Positions 1-15,576 of a stretch of 64,000 bases of DNA are shown piece after piece. The notes under the pieces were generated by a model. The model made no database searches. It saw only the letters and a list, made by a program, of their open reading frames with translations, and had not been told where the DNA came from. Position 1 is the first letter of the stretch. Each line of letters begins with the position of its first letter. The stretch comes from Coffea arabica (lineage: Eukaryota > Streptophyta > Magnoliopsida > Gentianales > Rubiaceae), in the NCBI RefSeq assembly GCF_036785885.1, contig NC_092323.1, positions 3,512,501 through 3,576,500 of the forward strand. The letters are read 5' to 3'. Both the position numbers and the translations under genes were made by a program.

Positions 1-190
1 TTGAGTGTATATTACATTCCGTGATAAATGAATAGCTTATCACTGAATTTTGAGAGTAAATTTTGCATAAAAAATTCGTTGCCACTTAATTAATTCAGAT
101 GTTCAATTTTTGTTATCAAACGATTTGAATATGTTAAAATCTAAATCTATTAAATTTAAGTGCTGAACTAGGTTATCAAACAGAACATTA
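1..190. repeat. Partial copy of a dispersed inverted-repeat element (family B)
   Basis: The window opens inside a repeat. The block holding GTTATCAAACGATT, AATATGTTAAAATCT and ATTAAATTTAAGTG is repeated near 40.55 kb. This copy ends with GGTTATCAAACAG, whose complement resembles the TGTTTGATAA start of the 40.4-kb copy, so the two probably share a short terminal inverted repeat. The left part lies outside the window. No coding capacity. Probably a non-autonomous DNA transposon; superfamily not determined. Confidence 0.5.
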
Positions 191-1046
191 GTCAAATAAA
201 TACTTACATAAAATTAGACTAAATTTGCCACGTTTGAGATTTAAACTCAAGACCCGATCAACATATATATAGATATGTATATTACTTTTTAAGGTATGAA
301 AACTAACTTTTAGGGAAAGATATTCGAATCAATGTGCTGAATAACGGCATTGCTTTGTCATGCACAACGTTTTTCTTTAAACCTATAGTTGATGTGTACG
401 TATCATTCACTTTTGTTATTGAACTATGAATTGTTGCTCTGGTAGACGAACAATGGACCCTCGTACGCAACGACGCGAGTCAAGAGGTAGAAAGTATTTT
501 GTTTTGTCTGCCCAAATCCCAGCCGTATTCTTATCCCGCACCAATGCTGAATATGAAAAAAAGGAGCCAATCCTCCGCAAGCAACCTCCCGAAGTTAATA
601 AATTTTGAGACACCGAAGAGATATCCCATCTGTTTTAGATTTGGATGATGCCAAACAATCAATCAACGGAGAATATTATTATTAGCCTGTTAATTTCATG
701 CAGAGACGTGAATCAAGATAACACCATTTGTTATGTTTTGGGGCGGTGGGGGTGGTTGAGGTGGCTAAATCAAGCAGGCATTTTGGGCTCCTGTCCCTTC
801 CAATATCCATCCCAACTTCGATACATCTTTTTCATCGCGAAAGAGAAAGAGAGATGTGAGTGCCGAATCTACCATGTGCATCCAAAACCCATCTACTCAG
901 GCTTGGTGACCTCTGCCTGGTGGTTCCACTCAATTAATTCTTCCCGCTTTATCATTTGGCTATTTACATTCTCATGCTTTCATTTCATGTCTCCGACGAG
1001 GCTTAGCTACCAATTAGTCTCACCTTCTAAATACTACCAAACAAAC

Positions 1047-1463
1047 GGGGGAAAAAATCGCAACGGATCTTCTGTTTCATATCCTGTGTCACTCTCTGTT
1101 CCACGTTTTATTATATTACTATTTCTCCTATATAAACATCATATTTTAGTTTTTTTTTGTTTTCTTAAGATTCAATAACTATTAATTGAATAAAAAATAA
1201 ATACAGCAGCTTAAAAAAAGCAATATATAATAGAAAATTAAAAAATACAGTAGAACATTCTTAAAAAATCTCATTTTTTATGCATTTTGATTTTTTGAGT
1301 TTGTTAAATTTTGTGTATAACTCAATTAATAGTTATTGAATCTTAAGGAAAAAAAAAAACTAAAACATGATGTTTATGTAGAAAAAATAGCAATATAATA
1401 AAAAGTGGGACAGAGAGTGGCACAGGGTGTGGGATAGAAGATCTGTTGCGGAAAAAAATCCCC
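1047..1463. mobile_element. MITE with long terminal inverted repeats
   Basis: About 120 bp at the left (around 1047-1185) is repeated in inverted orientation at the right (around 1325-1463). Paired landmarks include GCAACGGATCTTCT on the left against AGAAGATCTGTTGC on the right, and ATTCAATAACTATTAATTGA against TCAATTAATAGTTATTGAAT. The arms enclose about 140 bp of AT-rich DNA. There is no coding capacity, so this is a non-autonomous fold-back or MITE-type DNA element. The outer ends lie in G and T runs, so exact ends and target duplication are uncertain. A 177-residue open frame over the left arm is treated as spurious. Confidence 0.75.
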
Positions 1464-2357
1464 TTTTTTTTTTTCCCTGGGTACAAATAAACAGAGAGAG
1501 TTTTCTCCTCCATAATTGTCAGGCAGAAATGTTGGTCCAAAAGAAATAGGCTTTCATTCCATGGAAGCATTTTTTTGCTCATGTGATCCATCACGAACTA
1601 GCAAATTTGCCCGTGTGATCCATTTGTTTCCTTCAGTAAAATCTCCTTTTTTTTTTTCCCTTCTGGAATTTATTCTGTTGATCATGAGTTAACGGAATTC
1701 ATCCTGGGTGGGTTCTTCATGATTATTCGCAAATGAGAAGGAAAATGGAAATGTCAAAAGGTCGCACAACTAGGTAGGTTAATACGATTCCTTGCTCGTC
1801 TAATGGAAGACCATGCTCATCGCGTCGATCCCAAATGCTATGTCTAAAAGTTTTTCCTGTTCTTTGTTTCCTTGCAAGTATTTAACGAAAAATAAATAAA
1901 TGCACGACAGACCCCAGCATTATATCCTGGAAGAAAAAAAAAGAGGAAAGAAAAAAAAAATGAATAGAAGAGCTTTATTGCTGTTCCATTGCTTTTCCCC
2001 AGCCTAGCCCACCAAAGCTTTTCATTTCGTAAAGATGAAAAGAAATTTCTCAAGAAATGCAGCGTCGTGCTCCCATCGTGCATGTTGCCATCCACAGCAG
2101 ACCTTTGCTTTCGGCTTTCGCGAACCAGTTGATCTGTGCATATAAAGGCTTCACCACCTTCCTCCCAAGTCCTACCTAATCTTCTGATCAAAAGTTACGA
2201 ATCAGAACTTGATTACTAAAATCATGCATACTCCTCTGCTCTAGCAGTATAATAAATACTACTAATAACTAGCTGCGGCTAGCCTTATTAGCACGATCAT
2301 GAGCAGCCAAACAACGTGGCTATCTAGGTATAGCTTGGGACTAGCATCTCCCAGGAA

Positions 2358-2447
2358 AATGTCAAGCGTCGTAGGAGGAAATCCCATGATTCTTCCTCCT
2401 GACAAATAGGTCAAGTGTCGTAGGAGGAAATCCCATGATTCTTCCTA
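2358..2447. repeat. Two-copy tandem repeat, period about 52 bp
   Basis: A block beginning GTCAAGCGTCGTAGGAGG and ending CATGATTCTTCCT occurs twice in direct orientation, separated by a short spacer. The copies differ by about one base (CGTCG against TGTCG). It looks like a recent local duplication and has no obvious function. Confidence 0.8.
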
Positions 2448-3738
2448 AACATCGTCAGTTGACAGGGAATTTAACGTTTTCTAGCCTGTTGTAATTACGT
2501 TTTTCGGCAGCTGCAACAGTTTTAGTACATTATTATTGGCAGACAATGGTTAAACTATCAAATCAAATGCTCGCGTCCTAGAAAGCGATATATCCCTCCG
2601 TCCAGATTCAACTGATTAGAAGTCCTGAAAACAACGACGGAAATGAAAAAAGTGAAATCGCTGCCACTAATGTTTACAATCAGGAAAGTGAGATTGAATG
2701 ATCTTAAGTGGTGAGTGTCAGATCAAACAGTTACTAAATAGGAAATACGCATGGTCTGCTAAAGCGTTTGGCAAAAAGAAGCTCACAACTTAACTTACTA
2801 TGGTTTGGAATCGGCCCTTAAAAAATTGGGACTTCAGCATCGAAAGGTGCTTTGGTCAAGAAAGTATGGAATGGGAACGATAGGCCTGTTATTTGTTTTT
2901 GAGCAATGAGATTTATTAATAAAAATGAAGTGGCTTCGGTTGGGTTGTAGGCGCTTTTGGAGACATTAGATCCATTTTCGCGAATAATTTAGGAATGGTT
3001 TAAATTTAGTTAACAGCAGGGACTGGTAGGCTACTATGTAGGCATGTGACATGCCCCTGAAAATTACGCTTCGTCCATCTGCAAACATGATGCATTTTTC
3101 TTTCTTTTCCATCACTTTGTGCCGTCGCTTCTCCGTCCTCTAACCCAACCCGCCGCAATGACGATTTGAAGAATAACCATTGCGCTCTTTTTCTTTCTTT
3201 TTTCTTTTTACTGTTCCACGACCATGATCAATGTCATAGGAGCAGATTGGTTCAAAATTCCGCAATCATTTTATTATTATGGGTATGCTGCATTGGGAAA
3301 CAGCAATAAATTTGAAAAAAAAAAAAACAGCTTCACAACAATGGACTTTTAATAATAATAGATAAATGAAAACTTATTCTTTAATATTTAATTATGAAAC
3401 CCATACAAGGAGTCTATGAAACTGGCGGTTAACTGATACAGGCTGACCTTAAACAAACATTATATATTGATATAATTAAAATTGAAACTTATTTCCTATC
3501 TTGAAAGTCACTCTTTTGTTTTTCAATGTAAGTGAAAAGGTTCGAAAATGAGTCTCTTACTTGCACTCTTTCCTTCTTTGAAAGTCACTTACCATAATGG
3601 CAATTTATTGTGAAGAAAAATAGTACTAACATATATATTCCCCTTGGCCCCAACCAGAAATATATATGGTTCTCAAATTGCTAAAATTCTTTCCTTTGCT
3701 TTTAGTTTCTTAGGAATGGGGAGGAAAGAGGGGGAACA

Positions 3739-3869
3739 TGTTTGGATACTAATTGTTTTAAAATATTATTTTATCTATATCAAAAAATATTTTTTTTATC
3801 TTACGTATATAAAATTATAAAAATAAAAAATTTACAATAAATATTTTAAATAATTTTCTATCCCAACAC
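3739..3869. repeat. AT-rich repeat, probable family A MITE relic
   Basis: The stretch begins TGTTTGGATACTAA and ends CTATCCCAACACG, matching the terminal motif of the dispersed family seen at 17.9, 19.8, 57.6 and 59.5 kb. The interior is low-complexity A/T and lacks the GTGCTACAGTAAT core, so assignment is tentative. Confidence 0.4.
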
Positions 3870-4804
3870 GCTTAAAATGCACCTGCGATGAACCTTTTTT
3901 TTTATTATTATTATCGGTTTAAATAGAATTACGTAGAGGCCCATCAATGCGGCAGAGTGCAACTGTGCATGAGGGAACCACAAGGCAATGAAAAACACGA
4001 AAACTACTAAGAAAAGGTCTCGAAAACTAAAAGAGCAGCCAGCACCAATGAAAGGCAAAAGTTGTAGCGGGAGGGCTGGACGATGCGTGGAGCGGAAAAT
4101 GCTGGAGTATTGGACCACCAACCAAACAAAATAGTTTTAGTATATGGGGTTTCGAACTTTCCAGTCAACTTACAACAATCTGCTTCTATAAACAATAATA
4201 AAAGAGTAATTAAATTACTGGTAGCGTTGGTGTATTTGGATTTGCCAGCTTTGCTTCCAAACTCATATCATCAATTTGATAGCACTTGGATACGGAGATC
4301 GCTTTTGTCTGCCTTAGTATGATATGATTGCTCACCCGCTGTAGACATGATTTAAAGGAAAATAACACAATATATATATATAAGACCAACAAATTATAAC
4401 TCAAAACTTTTCAGTAATGTTAATTCTAACACATGTGACTAGACCTGCTATCATCAGCTGCAATTCTAGAGGAAACTTGGACCAGATCAGAAGTTGTAAA
4501 GGGCTGCAGTCCATTCCTGCACTATTCAGTTTACAGGTAGATGGGTGGACCATTATATGGATCTGGTCCAGCGTGAATGCAGTTGTAGTAAAGACATGTT
4601 GGATTTGTTATGGATCAAACTACTACTAGTAGGGAAATGCTTCAAAGACTTCTCTTGTGATTTTCTCCCAGCCGAATGGTCCAAGTACACTAGCAAAAGA
4701 AGCACAAACGGTACCAATGACTCGAGCGAGCTGAGATTTTGGGCTTCAGATTAGCACAAGACAAAAGGATTTTTCACTTTTCTTCTGTAGGTGATCCTGG
4801 ACTC

Positions 4805-4891
4805 GCAGGTTGGCATGCTCAATTCAGGAGGTTTTGAGATTGGATAGGGTGTTGGTTATGAATGCACCGCAGGTTGGCATGCTCAATTCAG
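4805..4891. repeat. 23-bp direct repeat upstream of the tubulin promoter
   Basis: The sequence GCAGGTTGGCATGCTCAATT plus CAG is found at 4805-4827 and again at 4869-4891, 64 bp apart and identical. It lies about 260-350 bp upstream of the tubulin TATA box. It may be a promoter duplication; no known element is recognised in it. Confidence 0.8.
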
Positions 4892-4945
4892 AGCCCTTCA
4901 CATGTAACCGTGTGTAGCCCAGGCCCAAATGCCCCGGAAGTTTAA

Positions 4946-7091
<2,146 letters not shown>

Positions 7092-9112
7092 GCACAAGTT
7101 TGAGCTCATGTTTGTGGTTGAGGGGTGCTAATGAGTGCTGCTAAATGATTTAGTGTTTTTTTTTTTGTTTTTTTTGGTTCCTTGTTTGTGGGTCAATTAA
7201 AAAACCAATGTTCTCATTGGTATGAACAAATTGCCGTGTTGATTTTGGCTCATTCTTAAATCTGGATTTGGTACTTTCTATTTTGGTTTACTGTGTTTCA
7301 CTGTTGTTTTGTTCTTGAATTTCTATTGAGCTTGATTAGTAGTAATTGGCCTGTTCTTTTTACTTCTTTCTTCTGTTCATCGTAGTCATTTCGGTATATA
7401 TATATTAGCTATGTCAATTCAACATGCTGATTTCAAGAACATAATTCATAAAGCTTTTTAATGACAGTTTACTGGTGCCACAATTTTTGAGTTGTGTTCA
7501 TTTTACTCAAAAAACTTGAGTTGTGTTCATTTTACTCAAAAAACTTGAGTTTACTCGAAATTTTTGAGAACGGGTTTTGGAATTTACGAGCCAGTGCGCG
7601 GGTCAATTACTTCAATTTTAGAACTTAATAAACAACAGCTTGCGTAGAGATTTATATAACGAAAGTTACATATATTTGGTGAGGAAAGAAAATTCATATT
7701 ATATCTGGGAGAGAAATTTTTTTAGTTTTACAAGCAAAAAGATCAACATAAGTAGGAGACAGAAGAGTTGAAGTTGCACTTGCACTTGGGTTTTTTATGA
7801 ATATTTGTTGAGTCGGAAGTGTACAAGAAGAGATGATTATAATTCAACACCCATAAGAAGAATAAGAGCAAAGCAGATCTCGGAAGATCCAGCCGTAATT
7901 TTCAAGCAAAATGTTGGGTATCTGCAATTAGGTAGCTAATTATGACAGCGAAGATGGGAAACACGCTGAGCTCTTCTTCTTCTAGCTGTTGGAATGAATT
8001 GGTTGCAACAATGAGAGGGGAAGCCCTGCCGCGGGCATCATACACTCAATGTCAATGTGGTGGCTATAAGTAGAAAAGCAAAAAGGACTCGATATCTCCT
8101 TAAGCGTTACGTTTGCTGCAAAATGTATGTGGCAAGAGTGTATATTTTTTTTATTAGCAGTGGTGTATTTTTTTGATGAAAATTTTGAGGTTGTGGCAGA
8201 ATAATTTCAAATCCAAAGATGGAAGAAAATACAATAATGCCAGCACCCGCATGGGCACTGCTGGCAGAGCATATATATTAGGTATAATACTCTACTTGTT
8301 ACCACCATTACTCAAAAAAAGAAATGAGTGTTACCGCAGGCAGCCTTTCGCTTTCTCAAGATTTGACGAAACTGCCTTCCGTTTCACTTAATCTTGCTTT
8401 CCTTCATTAGGAGTGCATTGAAATTTACGGCAAAATTATTGAAGCAGAGAACTAATATTTAAAACTGTACAATAGCAATAGTAGCATCATTCAGTTTAAA
8501 ACCAAAACTGTACAGATAGTAAATAACCTCTCTACTGCCTATTACATTTACATACACAATCACCTCTCTCTCTCTCTCTCTCCTTCCACCACCAACCGCC
8601 TGAGTGTATCGATTGAACCTACGAAATTCCGTGAAATGCGTCAATTCTCCATAGAAGAGCACAAAATCATCATTGATTTACTCAAGATAAGACAAGAAAA
8701 AAAGATTATGCTAGCTAGCTAGCAGCTGGGGATGTTTGAAGAAATGTTGGGCCTCTTCTCAGGAGGAGTTAAGAAGAGATTATTGAGTTTTTATTTAAAC
8801 CTTCTTGATGATGATTAGTTAAAGGGAAGCTAGAAAGTAATGATTAACCTGACATTCATTAATTAATCAATTGAAAATTCAAGCAGGCTATTGGTCCAGA
8901 TCATTAGATGGTGAAAGCAACCCGCGAAACCGCGGATTCCTCCAAGGTTTTGGTTTTCTGTCTAAAAAAATCTTATGTGAAAAGAACAAGAAATTGTCAG
9001 ATAAAACAAACGATTAAGATGAGGCAGAGGAGGGTGAAACAAAATCAGGCACCAAAGTCAGGGAAAGAAAACAAACCTTACCAGACATCATAAAGCTAAA
9101 GTTTTGATTTAG
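7092..9112. other. Tubulin 3' flank and intergenic DNA
   Basis: T-rich sequence just after the tubulin stop is presumably its 3' UTR. A 29-bp tandem repeat lies at 7487-7550 and a CT microsatellite near 8562-8582. Open frames here are short and unconvincing. The low end, 8900-9112, may be the 3' flank of the minus-strand ORF at 9113-9589. Confidence 0.5.
7487..7550. repeat. 29-bp tandem repeat, two full copies
   Basis: TTGAGTTGTGTTCATTTTAC followed by TCAAAAAAC occurs twice head to tail, with a partial third copy (TTGAGTTTACTC). The full copies are identical, so it is young or recently homogenised. It lies about 400 bp past the tubulin stop codon. Confidence 0.85.
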
Positions 9113-9589
9113 TCAGCAGCCTGGACGGACGGCAGAAGTACTATTGTTTCCAGTACTGAGAGGTGAAGCCGGCAAGGCTGCTGGCCGCTTCGACAGCTCC
9201 ATCACAACGCCAACCTCGTGCTTATTATTATTATTATTATCATCATCAGAACAACCAAACAGGTTAAGAAGCACATCCGCATGAATGTCCTCTCCTATGT
9301 GGGAATCCTCATCTCTGATCCTCCTTATCTGGCTATGCAGCAAACTGAATCCGTCTCCAACGTTGTTTCTGGATGTGGTGGTGGTGGTGGTCGTCCCGTA
9401 CCTATTACTACTACTACTGCTACTACTATGACTCCCTGCTATATGATTATATATTCTATTTTTGGTTATGGGAAGCAGAACTGATCTAGGCGAACAGTCC
9501 ATCTCCTCCGACGATGAACCCACGCCCTCCTGACCTGCGTCCACCAACTCTCCTCCAACACGGCAAACCGTCCTCTTGACCATCATCAT
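9113..9589 (-). CDS. Unrecognised 158-aa protein, low-complexity
   Basis: A single uninterrupted frame on the minus strand. I do not recognise the family. What can be seen: a positively charged start (MMMVKRTVCRVGG), runs of Ser, Thr and Asn encoded by trinucleotide repeats (around residues 54-72 and 115-119), and a more protein-like middle stretch, SLLHSQIRRIRDEDSH and DVLLNLFGC, that could be a short helix. It has no signal peptide, membrane segment or zinc motif. GC content and codon use look more gene-like than the flanks, and the next 30-60 bp upstream holds an AT-rich TATA-like stretch. It could be a small regulatory protein, one exon of a larger gene, or chance. Three start Met codons lie in a row; the first is used here. 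Confidence 0.45.
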   Translation of the reverse strand: MMMVKRTVCRVGGELVDAGQEGVGSSSEEMDCSPRSVLLPITKNRIYNHIAGSHSSSSSSSNRYGTTTTTTTSRNNVGDGFSLLHSQIRRIRDEDSHIGEDIHADVLLNLFGCSDDDNNNNNKHEVGVVMELSKRPAALPASPLSTGNNSTSAVRPGC

Positions 9590-9757
9590 CCTCTTCTCAT
9601 GAATATATATATTTACTAGTCCTTAACTCTGATCAATATTACTGCATAAATAGTTAAAAGCAAATATTCGGCATGCACGGCAACGCTCTCACAAGCAACA
9701 AAACTATGCCGCTCTTCTGATGTCACCCCTGCTCCTGCCTTCTTCTTCTCTTCCAGT

Positions 9758-9761
<4 letters not shown>

Positions 9762-9806
<45 letters not shown>

Positions 9807-9808
9807 AT
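9762..9808. repeat. Compound AT/GT microsatellite
   Basis: About 16 AT units are followed by about 6 GT units. It is likely polymorphic and usable as a length marker. Confidence 0.9.
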
Positions 9809-9859
9809 TTAAGTGTATCTTACGCAACACTGACGTACCTAATGTGTTTATATATGTAG

Positions 9860-10624
9860 GGATAATTTCTGAAACCTCCCCTGAGGTTTCTAAATATTTC
9901 ACTTAGTTCACTTGAAGTTTTAAAAATTACACTTACCTCCCTTGATTTGACACTTTGGTAACCAAACCTTAAAATAAGGTCAAAAATTTAATGAATACCT
10001 TAATATGCCCTTATCTTATAAAGTTCAATTCATTCTTCTAAATAGTTGTAAAGTAATTTGACACAATTATTTAAAAAAAAAAAGAGCATCAAATATATAT
10101 ATTTTTTATAGTGCTTTATTGGGAATATAGATTATTTTTAAGATAGAGAAGAAAGTATTATTTTGTGTTTTTTATGTTTATGGACTATTTTTTAAAAATA
10201 AAAGTTTATGTAGTAGTTTAGTAATGGAACTACCATAGTTTGGTAGTGATTTTTGGCCATTTATTTTTAATTATTGTTGATTTATTCTTGATTTTGATAC
10301 AAAAAAAAAGAGCTAAAAAAAATGGATGATATAAAAAGTCATCAAAAAAATTACTGGTTTAACGTTTAATCTAAATAAATTTAGCGACAACGTTGATAGT
10401 TCTTCTATACTTCTAATGAAATATAAGAGAAATGAATAAGAAGAAAAAAAGAAAAAAATTATGAAATCCATCCATTGTATAAACATGGCAACAAGAGAGT
10501 TTTATTAAAATATTAAGATTAGTATTGTCATTTTAAATGGATAAGAGAGGTAGGTGTAATTTTTGACACCTTAAGGGAGCCACGTGCAGTTATCAAAAAT
10601 CTTATGGGAGGTTTCTAGAATTAT

Positions 10625-10626
<2 letters not shown>
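9860..10626. mobile_element. 767-bp inverted-repeat DNA element (MITE type)
   Basis: The left end reads GGATAATTTCTGAAACCTCC. The right end is its imperfect inverse, GGAGGTTTCTAGAATTATCC. Similarity continues inward for about 80 bp, for example AAAATTACACTTACCTCCCTT against the inverse of AGGTAGGTGTAATTTTTGAC. The interior is AT-rich with no open frame of note. Both sides are TA-rich, and the right end abuts a TA microsatellite, so the target duplication cannot be read. It is a non-autonomous DNA transposon; superfamily not determined. Confidence 0.75.

Positions 10627-10673
<47 letters not shown>
10627..10673. repeat. TA microsatellite, about 23 units
   Basis: A pure TA run immediately follows the right end of the 9860-10626 element, which suggests that the element inserted into, or seeded, the microsatellite. 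Confidence 0.9.
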
Positions 10674-10676
<3 letters not shown>

Positions 10677-11174
10677 AGAAGGGTATGTCTCGAATAGAAG
10701 GAGCTTTAAAGGTTGAATCGAAGCAATTTGTGTAATTCTTATTGTTACTCGTGTACAATTTTAATAAAATCCTCAATTTAGTTGTTTAAGTTGATCAATT
10801 TAAATTCACATCCAAATTGTTAGTATATTAGAAGTTACAAAAATTACATGTACTAATTTAAAATTATACTACAAAACTGGAACTCCTGAGGCTGCTGTTA
10901 ACTGTTAGGTGTGAGGGAGGGGACGTGTGGGTTAGGTGGAGGAATACCAAATAGCGGCGTTGTTCGGATGCATGTGCGTGTGTATGCGGTGTTGATGGTG
11001 TTTACTTGCGGAGGATGGTCCGCTCGATGCCATTACTATTCATATGATTTTTGGTCAGTATTATGCTCTGCATGTTCCTTCGCTCGGCCAAGTGTCTCGG
11101 ACGGTTAAAAAAGCATCTTCATACATCACGTGTTTGCGTCGCATGGGGAAATTTAATACTACTGATATTATCAA

Positions 11175-11610
11175 GACTAGCAAAGGAGTACTTGAAGCTG
11201 GACTTAAGACAAAGAGTTTGGATTGAGTTCGAATTTGTTTTTATTTTGCATTACTTGAATTCGAACTCGAACTCATGCTTATCAACAACAATCGAACTTA
11301 TTACGAGTTTAATTGAGCTTAATCAAATCTAAGAAATATAAATTTATATTTTATATAATTTTAAATAAGAGATAAAATAGACACTTCATCTTAATAAATA
11401 AAAAATTCAAAAAAAATACTATGTAAACTTCGAATAGCTCAATTAACCGCCATATCTTTCTCATTTCACATATTAAATTTGAGCGCGATTTGTCAAATAG
11501 TTTGAAATGCTCAAACTCAAACTCGAATTCAGGCAAATACGAATTCGAACTCAAATTTTGATCGAATAAACTCTTAAACTACTCGATCAAGTTCGACTTG
11601 TTTGTATTCC
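11175..11610. repeat. Probable degraded dispersed repeat rich in TTCGAACTC words
   Basis: The stretch is full of GAGTTCGAATT, GAACTCGAACTC and AATTCGAACTC in both orientations, a composition seen in many plant non-autonomous elements. Clear terminal repeats and a target duplication were not found, so it may be a truncated element. No coding capacity. Confidence 0.4.
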
Positions 11611-12863
11611 TAATAAAAAACTACATGGTTTCGAGTATTTTGTCTATATCAATGACAAGACCTGTGCATTTTAGAAAGTGAAAAAAATATTAAGCCATAA
11701 ATAGATGAAATTAATAATTTTGGATTTTGATATTTGTCAAACACTAACAGTTGCAAATGCTCTCCTTGCATCTGAAATCGAAAACATTTTATTCAAGTAA
11801 AAAGCAGAAGCTATTTTCAACTCCAGAAACTTCTGCAATTGAGGACACTCACTGATCCATGCGTTTTTTTTTTCTAAACGATCCATGCGGTTAAGCACCA
11901 GGTCTGTTTAGATATTACTACTAGTAGTTAAAAAAAAGGTATTAATTTAGTCAGGCACTAATGGCTATGTACCGTGTGATATTGATACCCCATAATATAT
12001 TTGATGTGTAGGGGGCCTTGGGATGTTCCTTGACGTACGTGTACAATAAGACAAGCCCCATCCATTTTATTTTTTGAAATTAGTAAATCACGATTCTCAC
12101 GTGCCCCTTGGGATAGCACTTAGCAGCGCGACAAGGAGAGGATTAGGAAGTACTCAGTCCACGTGGCACGAAATTAAGAGCGCGAGGGATCGTGGCCAGC
12201 GAGCCTAATCTCAATTCTCATGCATTCACCCTTGGAAGAGTATTGGACAGTGAGTGGACACCCTTCCCGTTTGGGTTAGGACTTGGGAGTCTCAGAAGAG
12301 ACCATTAGTGGCCTGCGTGAAATATTAAGCTGGATTAGGCTTCAACTTCTTCTCTCAATTTCAAGAGACGCAGACATCTGTAGGAGATGGGCCTATATTT
12401 TGGGCTGGGTCCTGGGAGGGTAGGAGTTTGTAGTCTTCACATTACACGTGTTAAACTCACATATCATCGTATCACAAAGTCATCGCCGTACGCCAACCAA
12501 CGTGAGTTGCCACATCGGGTATTTATCGCATGTCAACGTCCTCATAGGACTCAAACAAGACCCGCGCCATTCATTTTTTTATTTATTTTTGTGAATGGAG
12601 GATATCTATATGTGATAGCTCGTACTTACCCTATCTCATACTCAACTGGGTTAAAGGAGACCAGAGGAGGAAGAATTTACCTCTAGACCAAGAAAAGCAT
12701 TATTGTACGGTTTTCAAATTTTTATTGCAATGCAAAAACTTAAACCTCCTCTAATTCACAGTTAAACTCGCTCTTATAGAAACAAACATAAACATATGCT
12801 ACTTATGCAAAATGTGAATTTTAAATTTAAAATTGAATTACATGACACACATTCACACCCATT

Positions 12864-12865
<2 letters not shown>

Positions 12866-12909
<44 letters not shown>
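12866..12909. repeat. TA microsatellite, about 22 units
   Basis: A pure TA run in intergenic DNA upstream of the RPS9 3' end. Confidence 0.9.
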
Positions 12910-12911
<2 letters not shown>

Positions 12912-13557
12912 CGGAGCATAAAAATATATTGCCCATAAATAAATGGAGTACATAATTTAACCAAAAAACTGTCCCTTGGATTTATCTTGCGCCCTTTCAG
13001 AAAAGCCGTTTTTCTCTCAACACAGATACGAACGTACATGAGAAAACTCCTTACTTATCTACTCAAGGATTCCTTTTCTGCTAGTTCACCATTATTTCAA
13101 AAAGTGTATTGCTACACCATTAGAAATCGAATTCGAGTTCTAATTCCAGGCTTCGCTTGATTTGCTTTTGTTGATGAATACTGAAAAAGTTTCTCCTTCG
13201 CGGGAGGGAAGCCTGGGAGAGGGAGTTGGAATACCTAATATCTGATCACCTTTCAGGACGAGAAAAACAAGCTGCACGCTTAAAAGTTAAAAGACCCATA
13301 ACTGAAGATGAAACGCAGAAACAACGAGACATACACCTAAAAAAAATGAAAAGGTAGGGTGGAAAAGCACCCACTCCAGCCTGGATCACACTGAATGAAT
13401 CGATAGCATAACCACAATAATAATAATCCACGTTACTAAGAAGCAAAACTAGATTCTGAAAAATCTAATAAGACAAAATTCCAAATAGCAGTCAGATGTA
13501 AATGTAATGGCTATCTTCTGGAGGGTAAAAGAAAGAAGGCATCTAACACGAAATGGC

Positions 13558-15369
<1,812 letters not shown>

Positions 15370-15509
15370 GGCTGCTACTGGGCCGGGGGATTGCTCGCCG
15401 TCGTCAGTGGCAGTGGAAGTGAAACCGAGGAAGACACAGCCAGACAACTCTGCTATTGGTTGGATTCCTCGTTATATATTTCAGTATTCACTTCGGAGGC
15501 CAATCCCAC

Positions 15510-15576
15510 AAACCCTAGCATAAAGCTGAAAGATTTCCTGGCTTATTTTATTTTAGGCCTATTGGGCTGCAGCCCA
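15510..15576 (-). promoter_or_regulatory. RPS9 promoter: telo-box and paired site II motifs
   Basis: AAACCCTA at 15510-15517 is a telo-box. TGGGCT at 15563-15568 and its inverse AGCCCA at 15571-15576 are site II motifs (TGGGCY), forming a near-palindrome. In Arabidopsis this pair is typical of ribosomal protein genes, where site II binds TCP factors and couples expression to cell growth. Orientation and distance from the RPS9 start (about 140-210 bp) support assignment to that gene. Confidence 0.75.

Larger units (their letters stand above)
10674..13440. other. Intergenic region between the small ORF and RPS9
   Basis: No gene was identified. It contains a degenerate repeat of GAATTCGAACTC-like words (11175-11610), a TA microsatellite (12866-12909), and a somewhat GC-richer stretch around 12100-12680 with a G-box-like CCACGTGGC near 12160. 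That last part could be an unrecognised promoter or noncoding transcript, but nothing confirms it. The low-coordinate flank of RPS9 begins near 13440. Confidence 0.5.

Noticed and set aside
645-1178. 177-codon plus-strand open frame
   Set aside because: It overlaps the left arm of an inverted-repeat element, has a biased composition and ends in a T-rich tract; no family resemblance.
1844-2191. 115-codon minus-strand open frame
   Set aside because: Runs of Phe from an A/T tract and no conserved motif; treated as chance.
12387-12686. 99-codon plus-strand frame with a nearby CCACATCG word resembling a plant snRNA promoter element
   Set aside because: No U-snRNA sequence or correctly spaced TATA follows, and CCACATCG is common in plant DNA; the frame has no recognisable domain.
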